Assembly: GCA_964611145.1 (NCBI GenBank)
Contig: CAZSYM010000013.1
Coordinates: 1-60,787, forward strand
Reading direction: 5' to 3'
Source: WFQV01 sp964611145
GTDB taxonomy: Bacteria; Bacteroidota; Ignavibacteria; Ignavibacteriales; Melioribacteraceae
Length of the DNA: 60,787 nucleotides
The notes under the pieces were generated by a model. The model saw only the letters and a list, made by a program, of their open reading frames with translations. It did not search any database and was not told the origin of the DNA. Position 1 is the stretch's first letter; every line of letters starts with the position of its first letter. This document shows, one piece after another, positions 42,481 through 50,781 of this stretch. The translations under genes were made by a program, and so were the position numbers.

Positions 42481-43868
42481 AAACAAAATGGCTTGAAAAT
42501 CGCTCGGCAATCTCTCCCAACGTGATTGCGATAAGTGATAACTCCGTGTCATACAATTACGCCGAGCTTTATAAAAAGGTCATAAAACAAGCGGAACAAT
42601 TTGCCCGAATAGGAATAGCAAGCGGAGACAGAGTAGCGTTCGTGCCGGAAAATTCAATAAAATCAATCATTGACATATACGCTCTTTGGGAAATAGAAGC
42701 CGTACCGGTATTACTGCATAAAAGATGGACAGCCGAAGAAAAAGAAAACCAGACGGAAGCTTTGAATTGCCGTTTTTTCTACGATGTTCAAAGCGATGAA
42801 TCGGTGGAACGAAAGACCACCGGGGCAAAAGTTGACAATCAAAAAATCGCAGTAATTATTTTTACATCCGGTACCACCACTGTTCCAAAAGCCGTTGCGC
42901 TTGCCTTCGAAAATCTCTATTTCAACGCACTAATAGTTAAAAATTCCCTTCCCGAAAACGGGAAAGGCAAATGGCTACTTTCTTTACCCATTTACCACAT
43001 AGGCGGTTTCGCCATGCTTACACGAGCCTTGCTCTTGGGCGGTTCATTAACCATCCCCCGTTCATTGAAAACAGCGGACTTAATTTTCGGATTGGAAACT
43101 CTTGAACCGAATTTTGTTTCCTTAGTTTCCGCACAATTTCATGATGCCTTGCAAACAAATCCACATGCATTCGAAAGACTCAAAGCAATACTGCTCGGCG
43201 GAGGTCCCATAGATAAAAAGTTAATTACCCAATCTCTTGAGCGAAACTTAAACATTTTCAAAGTTTACGGTTCGACGGAAACGGCGTCTTTCGTTACCGC
43301 AATAGGGAAAGAAGAATTGAAAAAGAAACCGCATTCGGCTGGCAAAGCGATACGCCCCGCCACGTTGGAAATAATTGACGAAAAAGGCGTTCCATTGCCT
43401 CCTTTTTCGGAAGGCGAGATAGCGGTAATCTCTCCCACAATTGCTCACGGTTATCTCAATTCTCCCGATTTGAACAAAACCAAATTCCTCGGAGATAAAT
43501 ATCTTACAGGCGACATCGGATACATGGACGAAGAAGGTTATTTGTACATCAATTCACGTCGGGAAGATTTAATAATAACCGGCGGAGAAAACGTAACTCC
43601 CGCGGAAGTGGAAGAGGCGTTAAACTCCCTCGATTATATCCAAGACTCGTTCGTTCTCCCTTTGGAAGATGTAAGGTGGGGACAAATCGTCGCGGCATTG
43701 GTAGTTGCGGAAATAAAAGACGAAGAAAAAATCAAAAAAGATCTGAAAAAAATAATCAGCAGTTTCAAAATTCCCAAAAAACTCCGTTTCGTAAACGAAA
43801 TTCCTTTGACCGATACGGGTAAAAAAGACAGAAAGAAGGCAAAAGAACTATTTGAGCCCATTGGCTAA
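42465..43868 (+). CDS. menE: o-Succinylbenzoate-CoA ligase
   Basis: Acyl-adenylate-forming ligase of 467 residues that makes o-succinylbenzoyl-CoA for MenB. AMP-binding loop IIFTSGTTTVPKAVAL, substrate-side LPIYHIGGFAMLTRALLLGG, KVYGSTETASFVTAI, hinge TGDIGYMDEEGYLYINSRREDLIITGGENV, and the C-terminal lysine in LTDTGKKDRKKAKEL. Last gene of the men operon; no obvious terminator hairpin follows before the hslV promoter. Confidence 0.94.
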   Translation: MLFDLETKWLENRSAISPNVIAISDNSVSYNYAELYKKVIKQAEQFARIGIASGDRVAFVPENSIKSIIDIYALWEIEAVPVLLHKRWTAEEKENQTEALNCRFFYDVQSDESVERKTTGAKVDNQKIAVIIFTSGTTTVPKAVALAFENLYFNALIVKNSLPENGKGKWLLSLPIYHIGGFAMLTRALLLGGSLTIPRSLKTADLIFGLETLEPNFVSLVSAQFHDALQTNPHAFERLKAILLGGGPIDKKLITQSLERNLNIFKVYGSTETASFVTAIGKEELKKKPHSAGKAIRPATLEIIDEKGVPLPPFSEGEIAVISPTIAHGYLNSPDLNKTKFLGDKYLTGDIGYMDEEGYLYINSRREDLIITGGENVTPAEVEEALNSLDYIQDSFVLPLEDVRWGQIVAALVVAEIKDEEKIKKDLKKIISSFKIPKKLRFVNEIPLTDTGKKDRKKAKELFEPIG

Positions 43869-43883
43869 ACAAACAATTCCGTT

Positions 43884-43914
43884 TTAGTTAAGTCTTTCAA
43901 AAGCGGTATATTTG
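43884..43914 (+). promoter_or_regulatory. Bacteroidota-type promoter of hslVU
   Basis: TTAG (43884-43887), 19 nt, TATATTTG (43907-43914): the -7 box is a perfect TAnnTTTG. It ends 35 nt before the hslV TTG. Confidence 0.65.
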
Positions 43915-43949
43915 TTTTTTAAATTCAAAATTTTTTCGGAGGCAAAAAA

Positions 43950-44507
43950 TTGAAGCGGGAAATAAAATCGACCACAATTTTAGGCTTAATTCACAAAGGC
44001 GAAGCGGCAATAGGCGGCGACGGACAAGTTACGTTGGGTAACACGGTTATGAAACACAACTCCAATAAAATCCGCAAGTTGTACAACGGTAAAGTTTTGT
44101 GCGGTTTCGCAGGTTCGGCAGCGGATGCGTTTACACTCCTCAACAGATTCGAAGAAAAACTGGAGCAATACCGAGGCAATGTGGGACGGAGTGTAGTCGA
44201 ACTGGCAGCGGATTGGCGCATGGACAAATATTTGCGTCGCTTGGAAGCAATGCTGGCGGTAGTTTCAAAAGACAAAACTTTTGTGGTTTCCGGTACGGGC
44301 GACGTAATAGAACCGGACGACACTATAGTAGCGATAGGCTCGGGCGGTATGTATGCTTTAGCCGCGGCAAGAATGCTGGTCAAATACAGCGACCTTTCCG
44401 CCGAGGAAATCGTAAGGGAAGCATTAAAAACCGCCTCCGAAATTTGCATTTACACGAACGAGAATATTAAGGTGGAAAAATTAGAAGCGGAGAGTCAAGA
44501 TGAGTAA
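43950..44507 (+). CDS. hslV: ATP-dependent protease subunit HslV
   Basis: Threonine peptidase of 185 residues, two rings of which dock with the HslU ATPase. The catalytic Thr follows a short propeptide (IKSTTIL; Thr8 or Thr9), then GGDGQVTLGNTVMK, KVLCGFAGSAADAF and GSGGMYALAAARML are HslV hallmarks. The start is a TTG at 43950 behind GGAGGCAAAAAA. The gene overlaps hslU by 8 nt. Confidence 0.96.
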   Translation: MKREIKSTTILGLIHKGEAAIGGDGQVTLGNTVMKHNSNKIRKLYNGKVLCGFAGSAADAFTLLNRFEEKLEQYRGNVGRSVVELAADWRMDKYLRRLEAMLAVVSKDKTFVVSGTGDVIEPDDTIVAIGSGGMYALAAARMLVKYSDLSAEEIVREALKTASEICIYTNENIKVEKLEAESQDE

Positions 44508-45867
44508 TGAAAAAGATAGAACGTTAACCCCCTCTCAAATTGTAAACGAGTTGGATAAATATATCATAGGGCAACACGAAGCCAAGAGAGCCGTGGCAAT
44601 CGCATTGCGTAACCGGTGGAGAAGACGCCACGCTCCCGATTCCATTCGCGATGAAATAATGCCCAACAATATTATTCTGATAGGTCCCACCGGCGTGGGT
44701 AAAACGGAAATAGCACGACGATTGGCAAAGCTTGCCAACGCGCCATTCGTTAAAGTCGAAGCTTCAAAATTTACGGAAGTCGGCTACGTGGGAAGAGACG
44801 TCGAAGCCATGATTCGAGATTTAACCGATTTAGCGGTCAATATGGTTAAAGCCGAACAGACCGAAAAGGTTCAGGAAAAAGCGGAAAAAATGGCGGAGGA
44901 AAAGATTCTGGATATTTTAATCCCGCCAATCAAAAAAGACCCTTACGATTACGAAGAAACGGAGAACGAGAATAAGTTCGAAAACGAAAAGACGAGAGAA
45001 TGGCTACGCGAAAAACTCCATAAAGGGGAAATGGACGAAAAAATGATAGAATTTGATATATCCACTCCCGCCGTCGGAATGCATGTTTTGGGTCCCATTG
45101 GAATGGACGATATGGGAATCAATATCCAAGAGCTTCTAAGCGGAATGATGCCAAAGAAAAAGAAAAAACGCAAGACCACCATCAAGGAAGCACGGAAAAT
45201 CCTAACGCAGGAGGAGGCACAAAAATTAATAGACATGGAAAGTGTGCAAAGCGAAGCGATTAAACGCGTGCAAGAATCCGGTATCGTTTTTATAGATGAA
45301 ATAGACAAAGTGGCCGGAAGTTCGGGCAAAGGCAGCGGTCCCGATGTTTCCCGCGAGGGTGTTCAGAGAGACATGTTACCTATCGTCGAAGGGACAACAG
45401 TCAATACAAAGTACGGTCCCGTAAAAACCGATCACATCCTTTTTATTGCAGCGGGAGCTTTCCATGTTTCCAAACCGTCGGATTTAATTCCCGAACTCCA
45501 GGGACGTTTTCCAATCCGAGTGGAACTCAACAGTCTTACCAAAGAAGATTTTGTCAAAATACTCACCCTTCCCGAGAACGCTTTACTTAAGCAATACGCC
45601 GCACTTTTGGAAACGGAAGGAGTGAAATTGGAATTCAAGGAAGATGCAATTGAAGAAATAGCCTCCATAGCGGCTTACGTAAACGAGGAAGTGGAAAACA
45701 TCGGGGCGAGAAGGCTACACACTATTTTAACTTCCCTTTTGGAAGATATTCTTTTCGAGGTTCCGGACAAAATGTCGAAAAGCAAAGTGGTTATAACCGG
45801 TAAAATGGTGAAAGAAAAACTCGACAAAATCGTCAAGAACAGAGATTTGAGCAAGTACATTCTCTAA
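44500..45867 (+). CDS. hslU: HslU ATPase (HslUV unfoldase)
   Basis: A 455-residue AAA+ unfoldase. Starts TPSQIVNELDKYIIGQHEAKRAVAIALRNRWRR, with Walker A GPTGVGKTE, pore loop GYVGRD, an intermediate domain about 110-230, Walker B GIVFIDEIDKV, and the C-terminus ending SKYIL that inserts into HslV. Partner of HslV directly upstream. A strong terminator follows. Confidence 0.97.
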   Translation: MSNEKDRTLTPSQIVNELDKYIIGQHEAKRAVAIALRNRWRRRHAPDSIRDEIMPNNIILIGPTGVGKTEIARRLAKLANAPFVKVEASKFTEVGYVGRDVEAMIRDLTDLAVNMVKAEQTEKVQEKAEKMAEEKILDILIPPIKKDPYDYEETENENKFENEKTREWLREKLHKGEMDEKMIEFDISTPAVGMHVLGPIGMDDMGINIQELLSGMMPKKKKKRKTTIKEARKILTQEEAQKLIDMESVQSEAIKRVQESGIVFIDEIDKVAGSSGKGSGPDVSREGVQRDMLPIVEGTTVNTKYGPVKTDHILFIAAGAFHVSKPSDLIPELQGRFPIRVELNSLTKEDFVKILTLPENALLKQYAALLETEGVKLEFKEDAIEEIASIAAYVNEEVENIGARRLHTILTSLLEDILFEVPDKMSKSKVVITGKMVKEKLDKIVKNRDLSKYIL

Positions 45868-45885
45868 CTTTTAATTCCAAAAGAC

Positions 45886-45910
45886 AAAAGCGCCTCGGAG
45901 GCGCTTTTTT
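45886..45910 (+). terminator. Intrinsic terminator of hslVU
   Basis: AAAAGCGCCT (45886-45895) pairs with AGGCGCTTTT (45899-45908) around CGG, then T residues. The A tract also lets it work from the other side. Confidence 0.92.
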
Positions 45911-45940
45911 ATTATCATCAAGTCAATAAGTAATTCATTT

Positions 45941-46075
45941 AAAATACCGAAGCGACGGAGGGATTCAGCCGGACGGCTACTTCTCGCGTCGCTTCTGGAA
46001 GGGAAAAAGGAGAAACGGTTCGGTATAATTAATCCAGCCGAAAAATTAATTTACTTCGCCGTTTCCCCCGTCAAA
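45941..46075. other. Highly foldable intergenic region, candidate structured RNA or palindromic element
   Basis: Between the hslU terminator and that of the minus-strand gene. Hairpin 1: GAAGCGACG (45949-45957) with CGTCGCTTC (45987-45995), enclosing AGCC/GGCT (45967-45970 with 45975-45978). Hairpin 2: GAAACGG (46012-46018) with CCGTTTC (46059-46065), extended inside by TTCGG (46019-46023) with CCGAA (46038-46042). ACCGAA at 45946 could alternatively pair with TTCGGT at 46019. No open frame is convincing. Strand and function are unknown; a small RNA or a repeated extragenic palindrome would both fit. Confidence 0.45.
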
Positions 46076-46114
46076 AAAAATAAGAACGGACGGGAAAGTT
46101 TCAGCTTTCCCGTC
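46073..46114 (-). terminator. Terminator of the thioester-domain protein gene
   Basis: GACGGGAAAG (46089-46098) pairs exactly with CTTTCCCGTC (46105-46114) around six nt. On the minus strand eight T residues follow about 8 nt after the stem, so the T tract is somewhat distant. Confidence 0.7.
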
Positions 46115-46131
46115 TTCGAACAAATTACCTT

Positions 46132-49100
46132 TTATTTCATTAAGAGCATCTTCTTTGTAATCGCGAAATCCTTACCGGTCAATCGATAGATATAAAGACC
46201 GGAAGCAAGATTCGAAGCGTTGAAAGTTACCTCATGATAACCCGCCGTCATCTGTCCGCTAATCAAAGTTTTCACCAATTGTCCAATCGCATTGTAAACA
46301 CGCAGGGTAACCGGGCTGTCCTTCGGTAATCCGAAACGGATAACGGTTGTCGGGTTAAACGGGTTAGGATAGTTCTGACTCAAGGTAAATTCCTTCGGTA
46401 TCTCTACCATTTCATTTCTCACTTCGGTAACGGGAGAGGCATTTACGAACACCTTACCGGAAGTAGAACCTGCATAGAGAGCTCCGTTAGAAGTATTAAC
46501 CACCAAGGAGCTAATACCCACTTGTCCCAAACCGAGAGAACTCCAACTACCATCGGAATTTCCGGCATCCGCGCTCGGGGAAGGAGGCGCAGGAGTAAAT
46601 CTATAAACGTCGCCCAACCACGTGCTAACGAAGACATTATCGCTATTATCAACCGTTACGGAATACACATAAGCGGCGTTCAATCCATTGTTGAAAGAAC
46701 TCCAGCTTGCACCGTCATCAACACTCCGATAAACCCCGGCGCCATAAGTAGCGGCATAAATGTTATCATGCGAATCGATAGCAAGCGCCCAGACGAAGGA
46801 ATAACCGACATTCAACATCGTCCAGCTCTGACCGTCGGTAGATTTATAAACGCCGCCGCCAAAAGTGCCTGCAAAAATATTCCCGTTACTATCTTCCGCC
46901 AAAGCTTGAACCGCCAAGCCCAACGGGCTCAAGTTAGTGTTTATAGCAGTCCAGTTTGCGCCGTTATCGGTAGATTTGAAGACTCCATTGCCCCATGTAC
47001 CTGCATACATAGAGCCGTCGGAAGCCAACAAGAAAGCTCTCACGTCATAAGAGGCAAGCATGGGACCGCTCCATGTGGCACCGTTATCTGCGGAATAAAA
47101 TACACCTCTTTCGGTTCCGGCATAGATTGTACCGTCGCTTGCAACGGCTAAGTCCCAAATAAATCCTACATTCATAGAACCGTTTATCAATGTCCACGTG
47201 CTACCATTATCCTGGGATATGTAAATATGTCCGCCCATTGTTCCGGCAAGCATATTTCCCGAGTTATCCGTTGCCATGCTCCAAACTATCTCGCTTATCG
47301 GGAAAGAGCTGGCAACATTCCAACTACCCGAATTGCCCGCATTATTACCATTCCCTCCATTGCCAGAAGATTGAGAGCTAACCGTAATAGTCACGGCGGC
47401 ATAATCATCTTCGCTTTCCTCACCGTTACCGGGAGTGGAATCCGGGTCATTCAAATCCGATGCGGAGATTTCCGCAATATTTTGAATAGTGGTCGTGCAC
47501 GGGATATTACCGACGAACGGATAATTGTTCAACTGTCCGGTTCCTCGCATCGATTTTGCAATCAATTGTCCCGAAATAAGTCCGTCATTGAAGATTACCT
47601 CCGCGCGAGGCGCCAGAATGCTTCCGCGCACATCTATTCCATGAATCCTAAGCTGTCTTGCTTTGTAGAAGTTATAAAGGACATTACTTACATCCGTACC
47701 CGTCACGGTCAAGCCGCCACTCCAATTTATCGAATCACCGGTAACATTAACCAGTACCACGGCACCGTTAGGCACATGAATGTCCATATAAGTGGATTTA
47801 GTCAATTCATTGCCGGAAACCTTAAATACATTCAAGTAGGGATCAGTACCGGTCAGGAAGACTCCGTCCCACTTGTATTCCGTGTTTCCGTTGGTTGTAT
47901 AACCCTTCAAAGTGGAAGAAAGGTTTTTCAAATAGGTTTTAGCAGCGGAGAAATTAATCACGTGGTCATGTCGTAAAGAACCGTCAATGCTTACATTCTC
48001 TTTCGGCAAGTTTGTGGAATGTCCATAAACCGCATTGCCATAATAAACGCGTCCGTCGTGGAAGTACAAATCGCGTCCTACAATCAAGACATCAACACCC
48101 GTCGAATCCGATAATTTATCCGCAACGGAATAACTCGAGAAATAAGCATCTCTACCGACCGCAACCTTCCCTTCCACATCGGAAGAAGGTGCGTGTACAT
48201 CTTTCCATACAAAGAGGTTAAAGCCCTTTGCGGGACCCAAATCAAACGCAGCGGTCACACAGTTCGTAACATTAACTTTTGCCGTGATTGTCAATTGCGC
48301 GGACTCGCCCGAATTCAATGAGCCCACTGTCCATATACCCGTATTTTCATCGTAAGCACCGGCAGGGTTAGCAGAGACAAAATCCAAACCGGTAGGCATT
48401 ACATCGGTAACCTCTACACCCGTCGCAGCGTGAGGACCGCTATTTGTTACCGTAAGAGTAAATGTGATTTGGTCGCCGTTATCGGGATTTGTATTGCTAA
48501 CGGTCTTCGTAAGACTCAAGTCGGCGGAAAGAGGAATGTGAATTCCCGCATCCCAAGTCATATCATTTTGTCCGACAGCCAATGTAATACAATCCGTCAT
48601 ACCGGTATTTACATCCACATCGGAATCAACAGCGTCATCATTGCCAACATTCTTGCTTGTAAACACATATCCATTGGGAATCACGAATTGAATTTTATAC
48701 GAACCCGCTGCAAGATGATCGAAAAGATAATTACCATTCGCATCGGTTTGAGTGGCACTTAGCAAAGCACCGCTACAATCAAATAATTTTACATCCACAT
48801 TTGCCACGCCTGTTTCACCATTGTCCTGAATCCCATTTTCATTCGAATCGAACCACACCTTATCGCCGAGTGAGCCCGTTGCGGGGCACGTAACATTAAC
48901 CGTCCAATTATCCTCATCATTAACATTCGGCTTATAGGAACCGTCTGGCATCTTGGGATGCCCTACAGCGGAAGCATGATTAACCAAATTTCCACAGTCG
49001 TTTTGAGTAGTGGTATAAGTTTTATCAAAATCAACCACATCACCCGGTTGGATCACTCCGCTCCAAATTTCATGATTTCCGTTCGGGTTTATCAAGGCAT

Positions 49101-50526
49101 CATAAACATGCGCGCCCCCATGTAAAACCAAATCGCCACAATTTCTTACACGGAAGTGATAAGTAATCGTTTCCCCCGCAGTAGCGGTTTGAGGACCTGT
49201 TTTTTCCAAATCAATACATGTTTTAAAGAAACCGAAATCCAGCGTCAAATTGTCCGCACCGTTAATTGTAACATTAATCTCATGATTGCTTCCAGCATCA
49301 TTATCCTTGGCATCGTTGCTTCCGGCATCGACGTAAGTCGGATACCACTTCAAACTCGAGGACGAAGCCAACACTCCGCCGTTCTGAAAATTGGAATCAT
49401 CCAATTTGACCTTGTAATTTCCATTGCACAAATTATCAAACTCATAATAACCGTTCTGATTCGTCACAGTACTTGCAAGCAAAGTTCCGCTTCCGTCATA
49501 AAGCTTTACAACAACTCCGGCGATACCGACCTCACCGGCATCCTGAATTCCATTAACATTGGAATCGTGCCATACATAATCACCCAATTTATAATACTGT
49601 GTCCATGTCACACTGGCAGTGGAGGTTGCCGTGGATTGAACCGGAGTGGCTAAAACCAACTTTTGTTTTCCGTTCGGATTCGCCTTATGGACATATTTGG
49701 TGCCGTGAGGGATCGTAGCGATTGCCGTAGCGGTAACCACAGCGGAAGTCGCACCGTTTTGGGACAAAGAAAAAGAAGCGGTGCCATTGGCATCGGTAGT
49801 AACATCGGTCACACTCAATATACCCGCAGTAGTCATAAGGTGAACAGTAACGTTGGGAACCGGGGTACCGCTAATATCCGTCACGGAAACAACAAACTGC
49901 GCATCCGTTCCGCTCGATATGTTCTGCGTAGCAGGTGTTATCGTCAACGTAGAAGGAATTTGAGTGTTCCCGCTATTAGCGTTGGCATCATCAACTATTT
50001 CCTGCGCTCTTTGCCTAATATTGGTCTTATTGATCGTAGAAATATCCACTCCGTCCGAGAAATGCCAAATTGCCGCTTGTACCGCCGCCGCTTCTTCCCG
50101 AATATCGCTTAACTCGTCACTACGGGAAGCATAAGGGAAATAATTGTTAAGAATATAAGTAATTTCCGAAGAAGTGCTGCCATTATCTTCATAATCCTCA
50201 TTATAGACAAGATGATGTTGCACGTCGATACAATAAAACTTTGTGGGTTGACCATCTATCGTCCCCCTAAAAGTCCCCGCATAAACATGCTTATCATTAC
50301 CTGAATAGGGATCTGTCATATGGATATCCGTATAAGTATCCAGCCCAGAAATTTGAGCGGTGGAATTCCCCTCTGTTCCGTTTACTATCCCCGATATCGC
50401 ATAGGGTCCCACATTTTTAAAATGCGAAATACCCTTTGCAATTTCTTGGGCATTACTATTAATGCCCAGCAAGAAAAGAGCTAATACAACAACCTCAAAA
50501 AGAATTGCACCCCTATTTTTTGCCAT
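46132..50526 (-). CDS. Giant secreted adhesin-like protein: thioester domain, SdrD-like repeats, choice-of-anchor A, beta-propeller, T9SS tail
   Basis: A 1464-residue cell-surface or secreted protein. Signal peptide (ends SNAQ, residue 27). Residues 35-185 match a thioester (TED/TQXA) domain: Cys99 in KFYCIDV and Gln150 in VQAAIWHFSDG would form an internal Cys-Gln thioester for covalent attachment. Then an Ig-like domain (190-275), SdrD-like B repeat (312-432, LGDYVWHDSNVNGIQDAGE), a DUF11-like domain (436-548), second SdrD-like repeat (553-664), another DUF11 domain (668-755), a choice-of-anchor-A domain (765-1005, FNLFVWKDVHAPSSDVEGK), repeated YCF48/BNR-like propeller blades (1072-1360, with SADNGATW and STDNGANW), and the T9SS domain (1378-1464, QNYPNPFNPTTVIRFGLP). 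Ribosome site GGAG. Likely an adhesin; the ligand is unknown. Confidence 0.87.
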   Translation of the reverse strand: MAKNRGAILFEVVVLALFLLGINSNAQEIAKGISHFKNVGPYAISGIVNGTEGNSTAQISGLDTYTDIHMTDPYSGNDKHVYAGTFRGTIDGQPTKFYCIDVQHHLVYNEDYEDNGSTSSEITYILNNYFPYASRSDELSDIREEAAAVQAAIWHFSDGVDISTINKTNIRQRAQEIVDDANANSGNTQIPSTLTITPATQNISSGTDAQFVVSVTDISGTPVPNVTVHLMTTAGILSVTDVTTDANGTASFSLSQNGATSAVVTATAIATIPHGTKYVHKANPNGKQKLVLATPVQSTATSTASVTWTQYYKLGDYVWHDSNVNGIQDAGEVGIAGVVVKLYDGSGTLLASTVTNQNGYYEFDNLCNGNYKVKLDDSNFQNGGVLASSSSLKWYPTYVDAGSNDAKDNDAGSNHEINVTINGADNLTLDFGFFKTCIDLEKTGPQTATAGETITYHFRVRNCGDLVLHGGAHVYDALINPNGNHEIWSGVIQPGDVVDFDKTYTTTQNDCGNLVNHASAVGHPKMPDGSYKPNVNDEDNWTVNVTCPATGSLGDKVWFDSNENGIQDNGETGVANVDVKLFDCSGALLSATQTDANGNYLFDHLAAGSYKIQFVIPNGYVFTSKNVGNDDAVDSDVDVNTGMTDCITLAVGQNDMTWDAGIHIPLSADLSLTKTVSNTNPDNGDQITFTLTVTNSGPHAATGVEVTDVMPTGLDFVSANPAGAYDENTGIWTVGSLNSGESAQLTITAKVNVTNCVTAAFDLGPAKGFNLFVWKDVHAPSSDVEGKVAVGRDAYFSSYSVADKLSDSTGVDVLIVGRDLYFHDGRVYYGNAVYGHSTNLPKENVSIDGSLRHDHVINFSAAKTYLKNLSSTLKGYTTNGNTEYKWDGVFLTGTDPYLNVFKVSGNELTKSTYMDIHVPNGAVVLVNVTGDSINWSGGLTVTGTDVSNVLYNFYKARQLRIHGIDVRGSILAPRAEVIFNDGLISGQLIAKSMRGTGQLNNYPFVGNIPCTTTIQNIAEISASDLNDPDSTPGNGEESEDDYAAVTITVSSQSSGNGGNGNNAGNSGSWNVASSFPISEIVWSMATDNSGNMLAGTMGGHIYISQDNGSTWTLINGSMNVGFIWDLAVASDGTIYAGTERGVFYSADNGATWSGPMLASYDVRAFLLASDGSMYAGTWGNGVFKSTDNGANWTAINTNLSPLGLAVQALAEDSNGNIFAGTFGGGVYKSTDGQSWTMLNVGYSFVWALAIDSHDNIYAATYGAGVYRSVDDGASWSSFNNGLNAAYVYSVTVDNSDNVFVSTWLGDVYRFTPAPPSPSADAGNSDGSWSSLGLGQVGISSLVVNTSNGALYAGSTSGKVFVNASPVTEVRNEMVEIPKEFTLSQNYPNPFNPTTVIRFGLPKDSPVTLRVYNAIGQLVKTLISGQMTAGYHEVTFNASNLASGLYIYRLTGKDFAITKKMLLMK

Positions 50527-50562
50527 TTAACACTCCAATTATTAAACAAATTTTTCTTTTAA

Positions 50563-50593
50563 CTATTTTATTTCTCCCAAAAGTGGTGCCAAA
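50563..50593 (-). promoter_or_regulatory. Possible promoter of the thioester-protein gene
   Basis: Minus strand reads TTTG, 19 nt, TAAAATAG (weak -7 box). The box ends 37 nt before the ATG, the same spacing as at other starts here. The -33 box is part of the inverted repeat at 50588-50614. Confidence 0.4.
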
Positions 50594-50614
50594 CACAAAA
50601 AAATGTGATTTGGC
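50588..50614. repeat. Inverted repeat over the -33 box of the thioester-protein gene
   Basis: GCCAAACACA (50588-50597) is inversely complementary to TGTG-A-TTTGGC (50604-50614) with one bulged base. It overlaps the predicted -33 box, as a repressor site might. It is not next to the end of any gene. Confidence 0.55.
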
Positions 50615-50725
50615 GCAAAAAACGGATAAAATGAATTTAACAAGGCAAGAAATACTGTTTCAAAATGATAACGATTTTAAGAATGGAGCAAAATAGCGAA
50701 GGAGTAAATTTCCCCAACGGATACG

Positions 50726-50755
50726 AAAAAAGGAAGCATTTCAGCTTCCCTTTTT
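50726..50755. terminator. Terminator of the 5'-nucleotidase operon
   Basis: GGAAGC (50732-50737) pairs with GCTTCC (50744-50749), flanked by A6 on the left and T5 on the right. It serves the minus-strand operon ending at 50782 and may work both ways. Confidence 0.8.
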
Positions 50756-50781
50756 CTCTCAAAATTTATTTCGCCACTCTC

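Noticed and set aside
47227..47976. 249-codon open frame antisense to the thioester-protein gene
   Set aside because: It is one of several plus-strand frames opposite a gene with biased codon use; composition is not protein-like and there is no ribosome site.
46132..50526. Possible frameshift or gene fusion given the many domain types
   Set aside because: The frame is unbroken, has one signal peptide and one T9SS tail, and such mosaics are normal for T9SS cargo.
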